Below, one piece after another: positions 35,007 through 45,188 of a DNA stretch of 64,000 nucleotides (the stretch's first letter is position 1; every line of letters begins with the position of its first letter). The DNA lies in contig JADJOU010000001.1 of the NCBI GenBank assembly GCA_016713645.1, positions 186,001-250,000 on the forward strand. The letters run 5' to 3'. Both the position numbers and the translations under genes were made by a program. The notes beneath the pieces are model-generated. The model was not told the DNA's origin. It worked only from the letters and a program-made list of their open reading frames with translations, and ran no database searches. Source of the stretch: Bacteroidota bacterium (GTDB lineage: Bacteria; Bacteroidota; Bacteroidia; Chitinophagales; JADJOU01).

Positions 35007-35340
35007 CAAAAACTAAATGACGACAATCAATTGCGAAAGCTACACAACTTTGGACGGAAGGAAAGGCTGTCGCTAACAACTAAGATTTCATTTCGCCTGG
35101 AAGGCGGCTATAGTCAGGACGGGACTTGAAAAACATGAATTCAAAAATACACAATTAGAAATATGAATCAATCGCTGTTGCACAGCCTGCCCCGACAATA
35201 TTCCGGGGGAAGATTATCAATTTTAAATTCAAAATATTATGCCGAATGCAGTTAAATCAGCGATGCAACTCTCAGAATCCCATTAATTAGAATAGAAACA
35301 AAGAGAGATATCCAAGTTCAAATTTTATTAATTTTACATC
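35007..35340. other. Intergenic stretch with REP-like hairpins
   Basis: No gene. Two compact GC-rich palindromes stand out in AT-rich DNA: CGCCT-gga-AGGCG at 35094-35106 and CCCCG-acaatattc-CGGGG at 35190-35208. Neither has a T-run, so they do not look like terminators. They resemble repetitive extragenic palindromes that accumulate downstream of genes. GTCGCTAACAAC at 35069-35080 is the inverted counterpart of GTTAGCGGC at 34406. Confidence 0.45.
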
Positions 35341-35539
35341 ATGAATATACTTGTTAAAAAATGAATCAAGAATTCACTGCCAAGATTAGGAGGAAGTATA
35401 TGATTTTGTTGAATTTCTTAAAACAAAATCGAAAACAAAATCAAAACTTAAGACACGTGAATTTGGTTTCGCCAAAGGAAAAATTAAACTTTCCGAAGAT
35501 TTTGACCAACCGCTCGATGAATTTAAAAACTATATGTAA
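35341..35539 (+). CDS. DUF2281-type antitoxin (frameshifted N terminus)
   Basis: Starts at ATG 35341 (MNILVKK), then after one or two indels in 35360-35395 reads EVYDFVEFLKTKSK, KLKTREFGFAKGKIKLSEDF and DQPLDEFKNYM to TAA 35537-35539. The FGSAKGKI.LS.DFD.PL..F..YM ending is the signature of DUF2281 antitoxins, which pair with PIN-domain toxins. Restored length is about 67 residues. The stop overlaps the ATG of the PIN gene (TAATG), the usual coupled layout of a type II toxin-antitoxin operon. The antitoxin would bind and neutralise the RNase and autorepress the operon. Confidence 0.75.
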
Positions 35540-35925
35540 TGGCTTATTTACTCGATACGCATGCATTTTGTGGTTTTGTCTCTAGGGATAAGCGGTTACC
35601 CTGTTACTGTTAAAGAAAAAGATAAAAAATTGATGAACCATGCTTTCTTAGTGTGGCAAGCCTTTGGAAATTACAATCAAACAACAAATTGGCAAATTGG
35701 TTTTAAGTATGTCTTTAGATGAATTATTTGATTATGCTGACAGAAATCAAATTGAAATAATCCAAATAACAAATTTCGCATCTATTGACTTTATCCAAAT
35801 TAGCAGATTATCATAGCGATCCATTTGATAGGCTCATAATTTCTCAGGCCATCACAGAGAATTTAATTCTTTATTAGCCGCGATAAAGGATTTAAAAATA
35901 TAAAGTCAAGCAGCAGTGGTTATAA
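35539..35925 (+). CDS. PIN-domain (VapC-like) toxin (frameshifted)
   Basis: Starts at ATG 35539: MAYLLDTHAF, with the first conserved acidic residue (D6) of PIN ribonucleases. Two T-run deletions near 35560-35580 disguise the expected FLWFLSGDKRLP. Further on, in shifted frames, come ASLWEI-like, MSLDELFDYADRNQIEIIQI, LSKLADYHSDPFDRLIISQA (the D..DR.. motif that completes the acidic triad) and SRDKGFKN; the end at 35925 assumes one more base near 35898. About 130 residues. PIN toxins cleave RNA using Mg2+; Bacteroidota members are paired with DUF2281 antitoxins exactly as here. Active-site residues are readable, so the system may be functional if the indels are errors. Confidence 0.75.
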
Positions 35926-36026
35926 GCCACATGCTTATATCATCTTCTTCTTCCAACAATCAAAAAATTCCTATTAAAACCAAGAATTTTAATATTAAAT
36001 TTGCTATACAATCAAATAATATCCTT

Positions 36027-37465
36027 ATGCATATCAAATCTACCCTCATCGCATTGCTCATGTGTCAATCTTTATTGCATGCGCAAAATTTTGAAAAGAC
36101 ATTCAATACCAGAAATACAGAAGGACAGGAATATGCCAATGCAGGCATTGAATTGGGCAATGGGAAATACCTCATCGGCATCGATAACCGCATCTTATGT
36201 TTATCTCAAAATGGAGATTCTCTCTGGACAAAGATCTACACGGGCTATGGCAATATCGAAAAAATATTTAGAGACAATAACAACAATTTGATGATTGCCA
36301 CAGATATCGGAAAAATGATGATTGCAAAGATTGATTCCAGCAATGGAGATACCATCTCATCGCATAAACCTCCAAAACAATTCTCCAATTCAGGCTATAA
36401 AATCGTCGATGTGAAAAGTACTCCCTGGGGGAGACTACCTTTTGTTGTATAGAAACGCGGTCCAGACGGCGGGGCTTTGATGAGATATACACCTGGCAGT
36501 GCCAATTTTGTTTTGGCAAAACGATTATGCCGGCAAATCTTATAAACCAACTGCTATGTTGATTGAGGATACGACAATTACCCGCAGGCTATTATGGTGC
36601 CATTGACAATTGGTATTTCGATTTGAAATTGATCAAAATTTCCACCAATAATTTCTCGATTTGGGAGAAGCAATTTTTCCGCAGATTGACTTATAAAGAC
36701 GGAACAGTTGGCTTGGTTAAAAAACAACTAAACCAATATCTATTGGCGAGCAATTTATCGTTGCTGGTGGACAAGCACCGACGATTCATGTCATCTCCAA
36801 TAATGGCGATAGCCTTGCCATGCGCTATATTAAAAGCGTTGATGGAAAGAGCATCAACCATGCAAATATGTGGAAAATCATACCGAATGGAAGCGGATTT
36901 TATGGCACAGGTATGGTCAATATAACTGAAAAAAGATCCAGACGGAAAAGGCCAAGCATCAGATCGATTAGCGGTTTTCAATATCAGTCAAAGTGGTGAT
37001 ATCTAGGGGTCAATCAATTTAACGATCTTGGATTCTTTAAATTGACAACGACACAATACAGCAACGCTGGGGCATGGGGTGCGGGATGCATCGCCACTTC
37101 AGATGGATATTGCTTATCCTATGGTACGGGAATAAATTATTCCCAGGCACACCGGGATGGTTGGCGAAATCAGTATTTAAAGGCTGGTCAAGACCAATGT
37201 CTTCAAATCAGGTACGGTGTCCATAAAGGATAATGCTCCTTCGATACGCAATTTTAAAATTTACCCCAATCCTGTCAATACAAACTTTGTACATATTCAA
37301 ACACAAGAGGCAGGAAATTTTGAAGTATTCGATTATTCAGGCAGAATCGTCATGACAGGCAAATTGCAAGTGGGTGACAATAAGATTGGTGCCATCGTCG
37401 ATGGTTTCAGGAACTTATTTTGTGCACTGGGAAATGCGGTTCAAAAATTGATTATTTCTAAATAG
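36027..37465 (+). CDS. T9SS-sorted secreted protein (frameshifted)
   Basis: ATG 36027 gives a signal peptide (MHIKSTLIALLMCQSLLHAQ), then a repeat-type propeller start (KTFNTRNTEGQEYANAGIEL, NGKYLIGIDNRILCLSQNGD). Frame changes occur near 36440, 36520-36580, 36925, 37000 and 37215. The last ~75 residues form a type A T9SS C-terminal sorting domain (NFKIYPNPVNTNFVHIQTQE, then FEVFDYSGRIVMTGKLQVG and a Lys-rich end). About 480 residues. It should cross the outer membrane by T9SS and be anchored or released by PorU-type sortases. The propeller-like N terminus suggests binding or structural roles, but no catalytic motif is visible. Confidence 0.7.
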
Positions 37466-37586
37466 TTTTGATGAAAGATATAAAACATTGATTTCTTTGC
37501 CACGCCTTTTCCCCGAGCAGTAGGAGGAATGCACAAATGTAAAACGAATTGATTTCTATACTTATTCCAACTAAAGAAATCAATAT

Positions 37587-37884
37587 TTATTGTGTATTTA
37601 AAACGATGATATGGCTTTCTATTGGATGAACTATCATACATCTTATTGTCATAGCATCAGCTTGCTCGCAATCATCAGTTTTAAAATATTGCACATAAAA
37701 CTCTTTCCCTAATTTATATTTAGAAACCATATCAAAATTACAAACAAGATAATCTTTTTTGTCGATTTGCAAATACCACCCCGTGCAATCATTTATCATT
37801 ATTGTAGAAACAAAGCCTTCCGTTTTTTTACAAGAATTCAATATCAAAATTGATACAACTAAAAAATAGTAGTATTTTATTCAT
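37587..37884 (-). CDS. Small lipoprotein of unknown function (one frameshift)
   Basis: ATG 37884 gives MNKILLF; one indel in the T-run at about 37868 leads into LVVSILILNSCKKTEG, a signal peptide with lipobox LNSC. The mature 80 residues contain four further Cys (NDCTG, LVCNF, DDCEQ, IRCM), probably in disulphides in the periplasm or on the surface. Total about 98 residues. Family not recognised. Its 5' end lies inside the first copy of the 234-bp tandem duplication. Confidence 0.55.
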
Positions 37885-38298
37885 CTTTAAATTGATTTTT
37901 TGAAAAATATATAAACGCAAAGTACACAAAGTTTTTTCGCAAAGAACACAAAGTATTGATTGAATTTACATTTGCAATTTCAGCGGACTCATTATCGACT
38001 TTGTGACTTAAAAATGAATTAATATTGCTTTCACAACCTCTCTTCCACAATTTTTGCTACCACACAAGAAATCAATATCAAAATTGATACAACTAAAAAA
38101 TAGTAGTATTTTATTCATCTTTAAATTGATTTTTTAAAAATATATAAACGCAAAGTACACAAAAAGTTTTTTCGCAAAGAACACAAAGTATTGATTGAAT
38201 TTACATTTGCAATTTCAGCGGACTCATTATCGACTTTGTTACTTAAAAATGAATCAATATTGCTTTTACAACCTCTCCTCTACGATTTTTGCAACCAC
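37831..38298. repeat. 234-bp tandem duplication spanning an intergenic region
   Basis: Copy 1 (about 37831-38064) and copy 2 (about 38065-38298) align from caagaattcaatatcaaa / caagaaatcaatatcaaa to the accacac block. They differ by a few substitutions and single-base length changes in homopolymers. Each copy includes the first codons of the small lipoprotein gene, the two CACAAAG blocks, and the last codons of acetyl-CoA synthetase. Only copy 1 is joined to the lipoprotein gene and only copy 2 to acs. This is the pattern left by a tandem duplication, or by an assembly overlap that was not collapsed. Confidence 0.8.
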
Positions 38299-40161
38299 AC
38301 TTGGATCTAGAAGCGTTGTCGTATCACCGATTTGATGAATTTCTCCTTCTGCGACTTTTCGTAATATTCTTCGCATGATTTTCCCTGACCTAGTCTTTGG
38401 AAGTCCCGTGACAAATTGAATTTTATCTGGTTTGGCAATAGGGCCAATGATTTTTACAAGGGTCTCTAAAATAGATTTGCGCATCACCTCTTGCGAAATA
38501 TCTCCATGCTCTGCAATCACAAATGCATAAATCCCTTGTCCTTTGATATCGTGGGGATAGCCCACAACAGCGCTTTCGATGATATGAATGTCTTCATTGA
38601 TGGCATTTTCGATTTCCGCTGTTCCAAACCGATGTCCTGATACATTGATCACATCATCTACGCGTCCGATGATTCTATATTGCCCTTCTTCATCGCGCCT
38701 TGCGCCATCTCCCGTGAAATATAGATTGGCATAGGTGGAGAAATAATTGATGCGACAGCGCTCGTGATCGCCATAGGTCGTTCGAAGGATGGATGGCCAT
38801 GGAAAGCGAATACATAAATGCCCTTCCACATTATTTCCAAGCAGCTCCTCTCCCTTCTCATTGACGAGCATGGGTTGAATGCCTGGCAAGGGGAATCCCG
38901 CAAAACTGGCTTTCGTAGGCTGAATACCGCACATGGCCGCAATCATAATTCCACCCGTCTCGGTCTGCCACCATGTATCTGTTATGGGGCATTTCCTTTG
39001 CCTATATGCTCGTGGTACCAATGCCAAGCTTCTTCATTGATCGGGGCTCTCCGACGGATCCCAATTTTGAGCGAAGCGGGAGAGAATATGGTTCGATAAT
39101 CTCTATACCAAAAGTCATCAAGGAGCGAATGGCTGTCGGTGCGGTATAGAATATATTCACCTTATGTTTGTCGATGACATGCCAAAATCCCCGCATCGGG
39201 ATAGGTCGGTACGCCTTCAAACACGAGGGTGGTGGCGCCATTGAGCAAGTGGTCCGTACAAAATATACGTATGACCTGTCACCCAACCAATATCCGCAGT
39301 ACACCAGTGAATTTCATTTTCACCATATTGAAAGACATTGGCAAAAGAATACCCTGCGTAAACCATATATCCGCCGCAAGTGTGCAACGCCTTGGGTTTA
39401 CCTGTGAACCAGAGGTGTATAATATAAAGAGCATATCCTCGCTATCCATGATCTCGGCAGGACAATTGTCTGCAGCATGCTTCACTAATTCAGTATAATA
39501 AAAATCACGACACTCCACCATAGAGATTGGTTCGTTGGTGCGCTGAATCACCAAGACTTTCTGAATGGATGCGCTTTTGGAAATCGCTCCATCGATGATG
39601 GGCTTGACGGGAATAGATTTTATTTCCGCGATACATGCCATCACTTGTAATGATATACGCCCGCTTTTGCATCGTCAATTCTATCTGCAATGGCGCTGGC
39701 AGAAAATCCCGCGAATACCACGGAATGAATGGCGCCAATGCGCGCGCAAGCCAATACAGCAAAGGCCAACTCGGGAATCATGGGCAAATAGATAATCACG
39801 CGATCGCTTTTTGGACACCCATCGATTTCAATACATTCGACATCTTGCATACTTCTGTGTACAATTCCCGATAGGTATAGGATTTATGGGCTTCTTGCAA
39901 TTCATTGGGCTCCCAAATTATGGCGACCTTATCCCCTATTTTGTCCAAATGTCGATCGAGGCAATTCTCGGTGATACTGAGTTTTCCATCGACAAACCAC
40001 TCGATTTTGGGTTCTCAAAATTCCAATTTAAAACCTTATTCCAAGGGTTTTGCCAAGAAAAATGTGCAGCGATATCAGCCCAAAATTCCTCAGGATGCTC
40101 TATGCTTCGCTTGTAAGGCATTTTCATAATCTTTAGTATTGGTCAATTTATAGGATTCCAT
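38266..40161 (-). CDS. acs: Acetyl-CoA synthetase (frameshifted in the middle)
   Basis: Restored start MESYKLTNTKDYENA at 40161, then SIEHPEEFWADIAAHFSWQN, NPWNKVLNWNFENP; YLPMIPELAFAVLACARIGA and HSVVFAGFSASAIADRI; adenylation motif region YTSGS-like near 39440; VNIFYTAPTAIRSLM; TDTWWQTETGGIMIA (ATP-binding WWQTETG motif); LYFTGDGARRDEEGQYRIIG; RVDDVINVSGHRFGTAEIEN; and the acylatable-lysine motif PKTRSGKIMRR near the C terminus. About 635 residues. It makes acetyl-CoA from acetate, ATP and CoA. The first ~1.1 kb (39000-40161) is broken by many indels while the last 250 residues are open. It is convergent with the plus-strand T9SS gene at 36 kb and divergent from the Ig-repeat adhesin. Confidence 0.87.
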
Positions 40162-40217
40162 GTTGGCTATTTTTTATGGAAAAGTAAATAGAAATGTTAA
40201 AATATAAAAGAATTTAT

Positions 40218-40225
40218 TACATTTG
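40218..40225 (+). promoter_or_regulatory. Putative -7 element for the Ig-repeat adhesin
   Basis: TACATTTG matches TAnnTTTG and lies 27 bp before ATG 40253. No TTG stands at the right distance upstream, so this is a single-element match. Confidence 0.35.
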
Positions 40226-40252
40226 AAACTCAATATTTTAAAACCTATTCTT

Positions 40253-43200
40253 ATGAATATCAAATTTACGCTATCGCTTATTTTCTTTTGCGCGATTACA
40301 TTTTTGCACATGCCGTTACTCCCGCTTTTGTTTGGGCCAATTCTGTTGGCAAGGACAGTAGTGAATCCGTCGTTGGAATCAAGAAGGACTTTGCAGGCAA
40401 TGTTTATATAGCAGGAAGTTTTGACGGAGTCAATGTCGACTTTGACCCAGGTGCGGGCACATCCTTAAAATCCACCAATGGACTGCAAGACTTATACATT
40501 ATAAAATATACTGCCACAGGCGCTTTCAGTTGGCGATAACGATGGGAGAACCAATTCTGACGTTGTAAATGGCATGGATGTGGACTCGGCGGAAATGTCT
40601 ATATCGTTGGCGCTTTTGTAAGTACGACACTCGATATGAATCCAGGAGCTGGAACAAATAATATCAGCAATAATGCGGGATTTTCTGCTTATTTCGCTAA
40701 ATATAATACGAGTGGAACATATCAATATGCCTATGCCATTGAGGTTCAACTTCCACGCTCAATACGCGTTTTGATGATGTGAAAGTAACGAATGATAATG
40801 TCGCCTTTTATGTCACGGGATTCAGCACAGATTCAACCATTGACTTCGATCCAGGCGCCGGAATTTCAAAAACACCTGCCTTGCCAAATGGTGATGTCGT
40901 CGTCGCTAAATACCTCACAGCAGCAGGGGATCGCTAGGAGCCATTGGCTATATTGGTACGGATGGTTTTGATAATGGATCCAGATTGCATACAGATGCTG
41001 CAGGAAATTTCTTTTTACATGGTCAATTTCAGCACTTTTTAAATATTGGAACCACTGCACTCCGATTAATATTCCGAATGGGGAGCTGTTGGCACTCAAG
41101 ATGTTTTCTATTGCAAATTGAGTGGCACAGGTGCAAACCTCGGCTTTATCCCAATTGGAAGTGGGGGCAATGAATCTTTGGGTGATATCACTTCGAATAG
41201 TACAGGTTTTATGTATGCTATCGGTAGAGGCTTAACAGGCACTGATATAGATCCTTTGGTGCAACGCCAACCATGACCAGTAATGGAGGTTGGGATATAT
41301 TTATGTCAAATTTGAATTGGCAGCAGGTACTGCAGTCGCAACCAATACATACGGCGGTGTAAACAATGATATCCCTTTAGATATTCAAATCGAGAGTGAT
41401 GGGAAACTTGATATTGTTGGTCAATTCTGCAGGCACTGTGTCAATGTGGGAACTCCTGGTATTCCATTCAATTTAACTTCTAATACAGTAAATTTCTGGG
41501 ATGGCTATTACAATAGATATGATAGTTCATTCAATCACTTGACAGCATTCGCAGTAGGTGGACCAACCAATGATTTCTCAAGAGGCGTATTGCAAACAGG
41601 CAATCAAATTTTCATGGCTGGGACTTATTCAGGTACTGCCAATTTCAACCCAAGTGGTACAAGCAATTTGACCAGTTTAGGTCAATTTGATGTATTCTTC
41701 CAGCAAGTACAATTTATGGTGCTTCTACGCCCAATCTCACTTTGAATAGAACCATTTGCAATGGCAATGCCTATTTTTCAAAGGAGCGAATAGAACAACT
41801 ACTGGAACTTATATCGATACAATCAAAGATAATAATGGATGCGATTCTATTCTTACTTTGAATCTAACTGTATCACCGAATAGCAGTCCTACGATTTCCA
41901 TTTCGACGACATCCTCAACAACGATTTGCCCAACAGCTAGCGTAACTTTTAATGCCAGTGTTACAAATGCAGGTCCTAATCAATCTATCAATGGAGAAGA
42001 AATGCATCGATTGTTGGAGTGAATAGCTCAACATTGACCTTGAGCAAATATCAATAATAATGACTCTATTTATTGTGTATTCACTGCTGGCGACTCTTGC
42101 GCGATACCTAAGTACAAAATTCCAATAAAATTAAATTCACTGTCGCGACCAATCGAACACATTCCGTTATCGTAACCTCCAATCCAGCTTTGTCGACTTT
42201 TGCGCTGGCACATCCGTTCAATTTACAGCAACACCGACCAATGGTGGTTCCACTCCCATCTTATCAATGGAGAAAAATGGATTCAATGTAGGAACCAATA
42301 GTCCTACTTGGACAACTACTTCATTGGCGAATAATGATTCAGTTTGGTGTCTTGTAAGTGGTTCAGATTCTTGTGCATCTCCAACCGATGCCACTTCAAA
42401 TAAACTAAAATTTACCATCAACGCCAATGTACACCAGCAGCTACAATTGCTGTAAATCCAACAGGTGCTATATGCGCAGGTGCCAATGCATCATTTTCAA
42501 TTGCTACTTCTTCAAATCTTGGAAGCGGTCCTTTGTATCAATGGAGAAAAATGGCGCACCCGTTGGAACCAATTCAACTTATGCGTCGACAACACTTGCA
42601 CAAGGCGATGTAATTTACATTGAGAATAACTTCGAATGCAACTTGCGCCGTTCCAGATTCTGTGATTACAGCGCCAATCGCCATGAATGTTAACGCACTC
42701 AATACACCTTCTGTATCAATTGCTGGGGTAAATTCAATCTGCGTAGGACAAAATACGACATTCACTGCAACACCTACCAATGGAGGAACTGCACCATATA
42801 CCAATGGAAAGTAAATGGCGGAAATGTTGGAACGAATAGTACAACTTATTCTTCTACTTCATTTACCAATGGCCAAGTTGTATCATGCGAAATGACTTCA
42901 AATGTAACTTGTCCATCAACAACAAAAGTAAATTCAAATGATATCACGGTACAAGTGAATAGTCTATCAGCACCTGCAGTATCTATTGCAGGACCTACTA
43001 CGACCCTTTGCTCTGGACAGTCATTGACTTATACGGCAACACCAACCAATGGAGGTTCTGCACCTGCATATCAATGGAAAGTAAATGGCAATAACGCTGG
43101 AACAAATAGCAGTTCATTTACCACTACCTTAGCTGGTGGAGATATCGTCACATGTGTGATGACATCTAATTCAGCTTGCGCTTCTGTACCGACAGCCAAT

Positions 43201-45083
43201 TCGAATAGTTTAACTATTACTAGTGCAGTTACACCAACAATTTCAATCAATTCTCCAACAACGAGCATTTGCGCTGGAGAGAGTTTGACTTTCACTGCAT
43301 CGATTACCAATGGTGGATCAAACCCATCATTACAATGGTTTAAGAATGGCTTTGCTGTTTCAGGACAAAATGGAACAAGTTATTCAAGTTCATCTTTTAT
43401 CAATGGAGATCAAATCTATTGTGAATTGACTTCAAATGCGCCTTGTGCAAATCCAACAAAAGTCAATTCAAATACAAAGACCATAACGATTGTAACATCT
43501 GTCATTCCTACTGTTTCTATTTCAACAACAGCGACGACTATTTGTGCAGGAACAAATCTTACCTTTACTGCTTCACCGAAATGGTGGTTCTGCTCCTACT
43601 TACCAATGGAAAATTAATGGAACCAATATTGGATCACCATCGACAACAGCAACATTCAATAGTTCTACACTTGCCAATAATGATGCAGTCACTTGTTTAA
43701 TGGTTTCTAATTCAGCATGTGCTTCAACGCCAAATGCAAATTCAAACACCTTGAATATAACAGTCAATCCTAACTTAGTACCATCTGTTTCGGTGAGTCC
43801 AAGTCCGGAAACACTATTTGCAGTGGCTCTGCGATTACATTTACAGCAAGTCCTACCAATGGTGGTACATCACCAACATATAGTTGGACAATTGATGGAA
43901 ATGCGCAAGCAAGCACAACAAGCGTCATGGGCAAAACATTTTACCAATGCGGGTACAAGTCCAATTCAAGCGACCATTATTGCTACTTTAAATGTAAGTC
44001 AGGACTTGTGTAACAACGAATTCAGCTCTTTCGAGTCCAATTATTGTTACCATCAATCCAATACTTACCCCTTCGATTGTTGTTTCAACTCCAGTAACTT
44101 CAATATGTCAAGGAGCAAATACCACATTTACTGCAACACCGACTAATTGCGGTACAACGCCAGCATATCAGTGGAAAATAAATGGAATCAATGCAGGATT
44201 AAATTCAACTTCATTTAGCAGCACAAGTTTAGCAAATGGCGATATCGTAACATGCTCTGTCACCAGGTGGTGGATGTTTTAGCGCGAGTACAGCAAATTC
44301 GAATTCTATCAATATGACAGTAAATTCGGTAAAAGTCCCTACAGCAAGTATTTCAAATCCAAATACAACGATCTGCCAAGGAACCAATGCAACCTTTACA
44401 GCTACAATTACCAATGGTGGTTCAAACCCTACATATCAATGGAAATTGAATGGAGCCAATGTCGGACTCAACAGCAATATCTATAGCAATGCCGCAATAG
44501 TCAATGGAGATCAAGTACAATTGGTATTGACATCTGACGCTGTATGTGCGACGCCTTTAACTGTCAATTCAAATACAATTCCAATGATTGTAAAAGCAAA
44601 ACCAGCCAAATCAACTGTCACTAAACTCAATGCGACAACGTTGCAATCCAGTGTAATTGGTGATTCTTATGTTTGGAAAAAGATGGCACCACATTGGCGC
44701 CATGAACAAGAAATATTACGGTGACTGCATTAGGAGATTATACTGTTGCAGTAATACTAAGCGGATGTACATCTGATGTTTCAGACCCACTTACCTTTAT
44801 TCCTTCAACGAGCATAAAAACTTTTGATGAGATTGGAATCAAAGTATATCCAAATCCAGTATCTGATAGAATATTTGTAGAGATGCCAAATGGTTTATTG
44901 TCTAAAAACAATACAATCAAATTCTATAGCGTTTCAGGACAGACGATTGAAATCGAAAATCAATTGACTAAAACGAAGAATGGTTTTGAAATTACCACAG
45001 AGAATATGAGTTCAGGAATCTATGTGATTGAATTGGAAAATGAATCAGGTAAAGCGATTTACAGGGTGAATATTGTAAAATAA
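40253..45083 (+). CDS. Ig-repeat T9SS adhesin (frameshifted)
   Basis: ATG 40253 opens a signal peptide (MNIKFTLSLIFFCAITFLH), followed after an indel by SBBP-like propeller repeats (SVVGIKKDFAGNVYIAGSFD, VDFDPGAG recurring at 40440, 40640 and 40850). Around 41740-41880 is a CDSILTLNLTV module. About ten Ig-like repeats follow to 44600, each ~80 residues with SIS/SIA...T.ICAG..LTFTA, TNGGS.P.YQWK.NG and NDSV.C / GD.V.C: paired Cys and the Trp of an Ig core. The C terminus (IKVYPNPVSDRIFVEMPNG, FYSVSGQTIEIENQLT, GIYVIELEN) is a type A T9SS sorting domain. About 1600 residues with roughly twenty indels. It is a cell-surface adhesin; ligand unknown. Confidence 0.78.
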
Positions 45084-45101
45084 ACGAAGTCTGAATATTT
45101 T

Positions 45102-45134
45102 AAAAGCGAGCACAATGTGCTCGCTTTTTTTTTA
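45102..45134 (+). terminator. Strong Rho-independent terminator
   Basis: AAAGCGAGCAC and GTGCTCGCTTT pair perfectly over 11 bp around an AAT loop and are followed by nine T. It lies 19 bp after the stop of the Ig-repeat adhesin. Confidence 0.9.
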
Positions 45135-45135
45135 C

Positions 45136-45167
45136 TTTGTTTTGCAAATTCAAAAAAGTAATATTTG
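45136..45167 (+). promoter_or_regulatory. Putative promoter of the rRNA methyltransferase gene
   Basis: TTTG at 45136-45139 and TAATATTTG at 45159-45167 are separated by 19 bp, close to the Bacteroidota -33/-7 arrangement, though the -7 box has one extra base. The gene start at 45189 is about 20 bp downstream. Confidence 0.4.
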
Positions 45168-45188
45168 CAATTTCTAACACCAACCACA

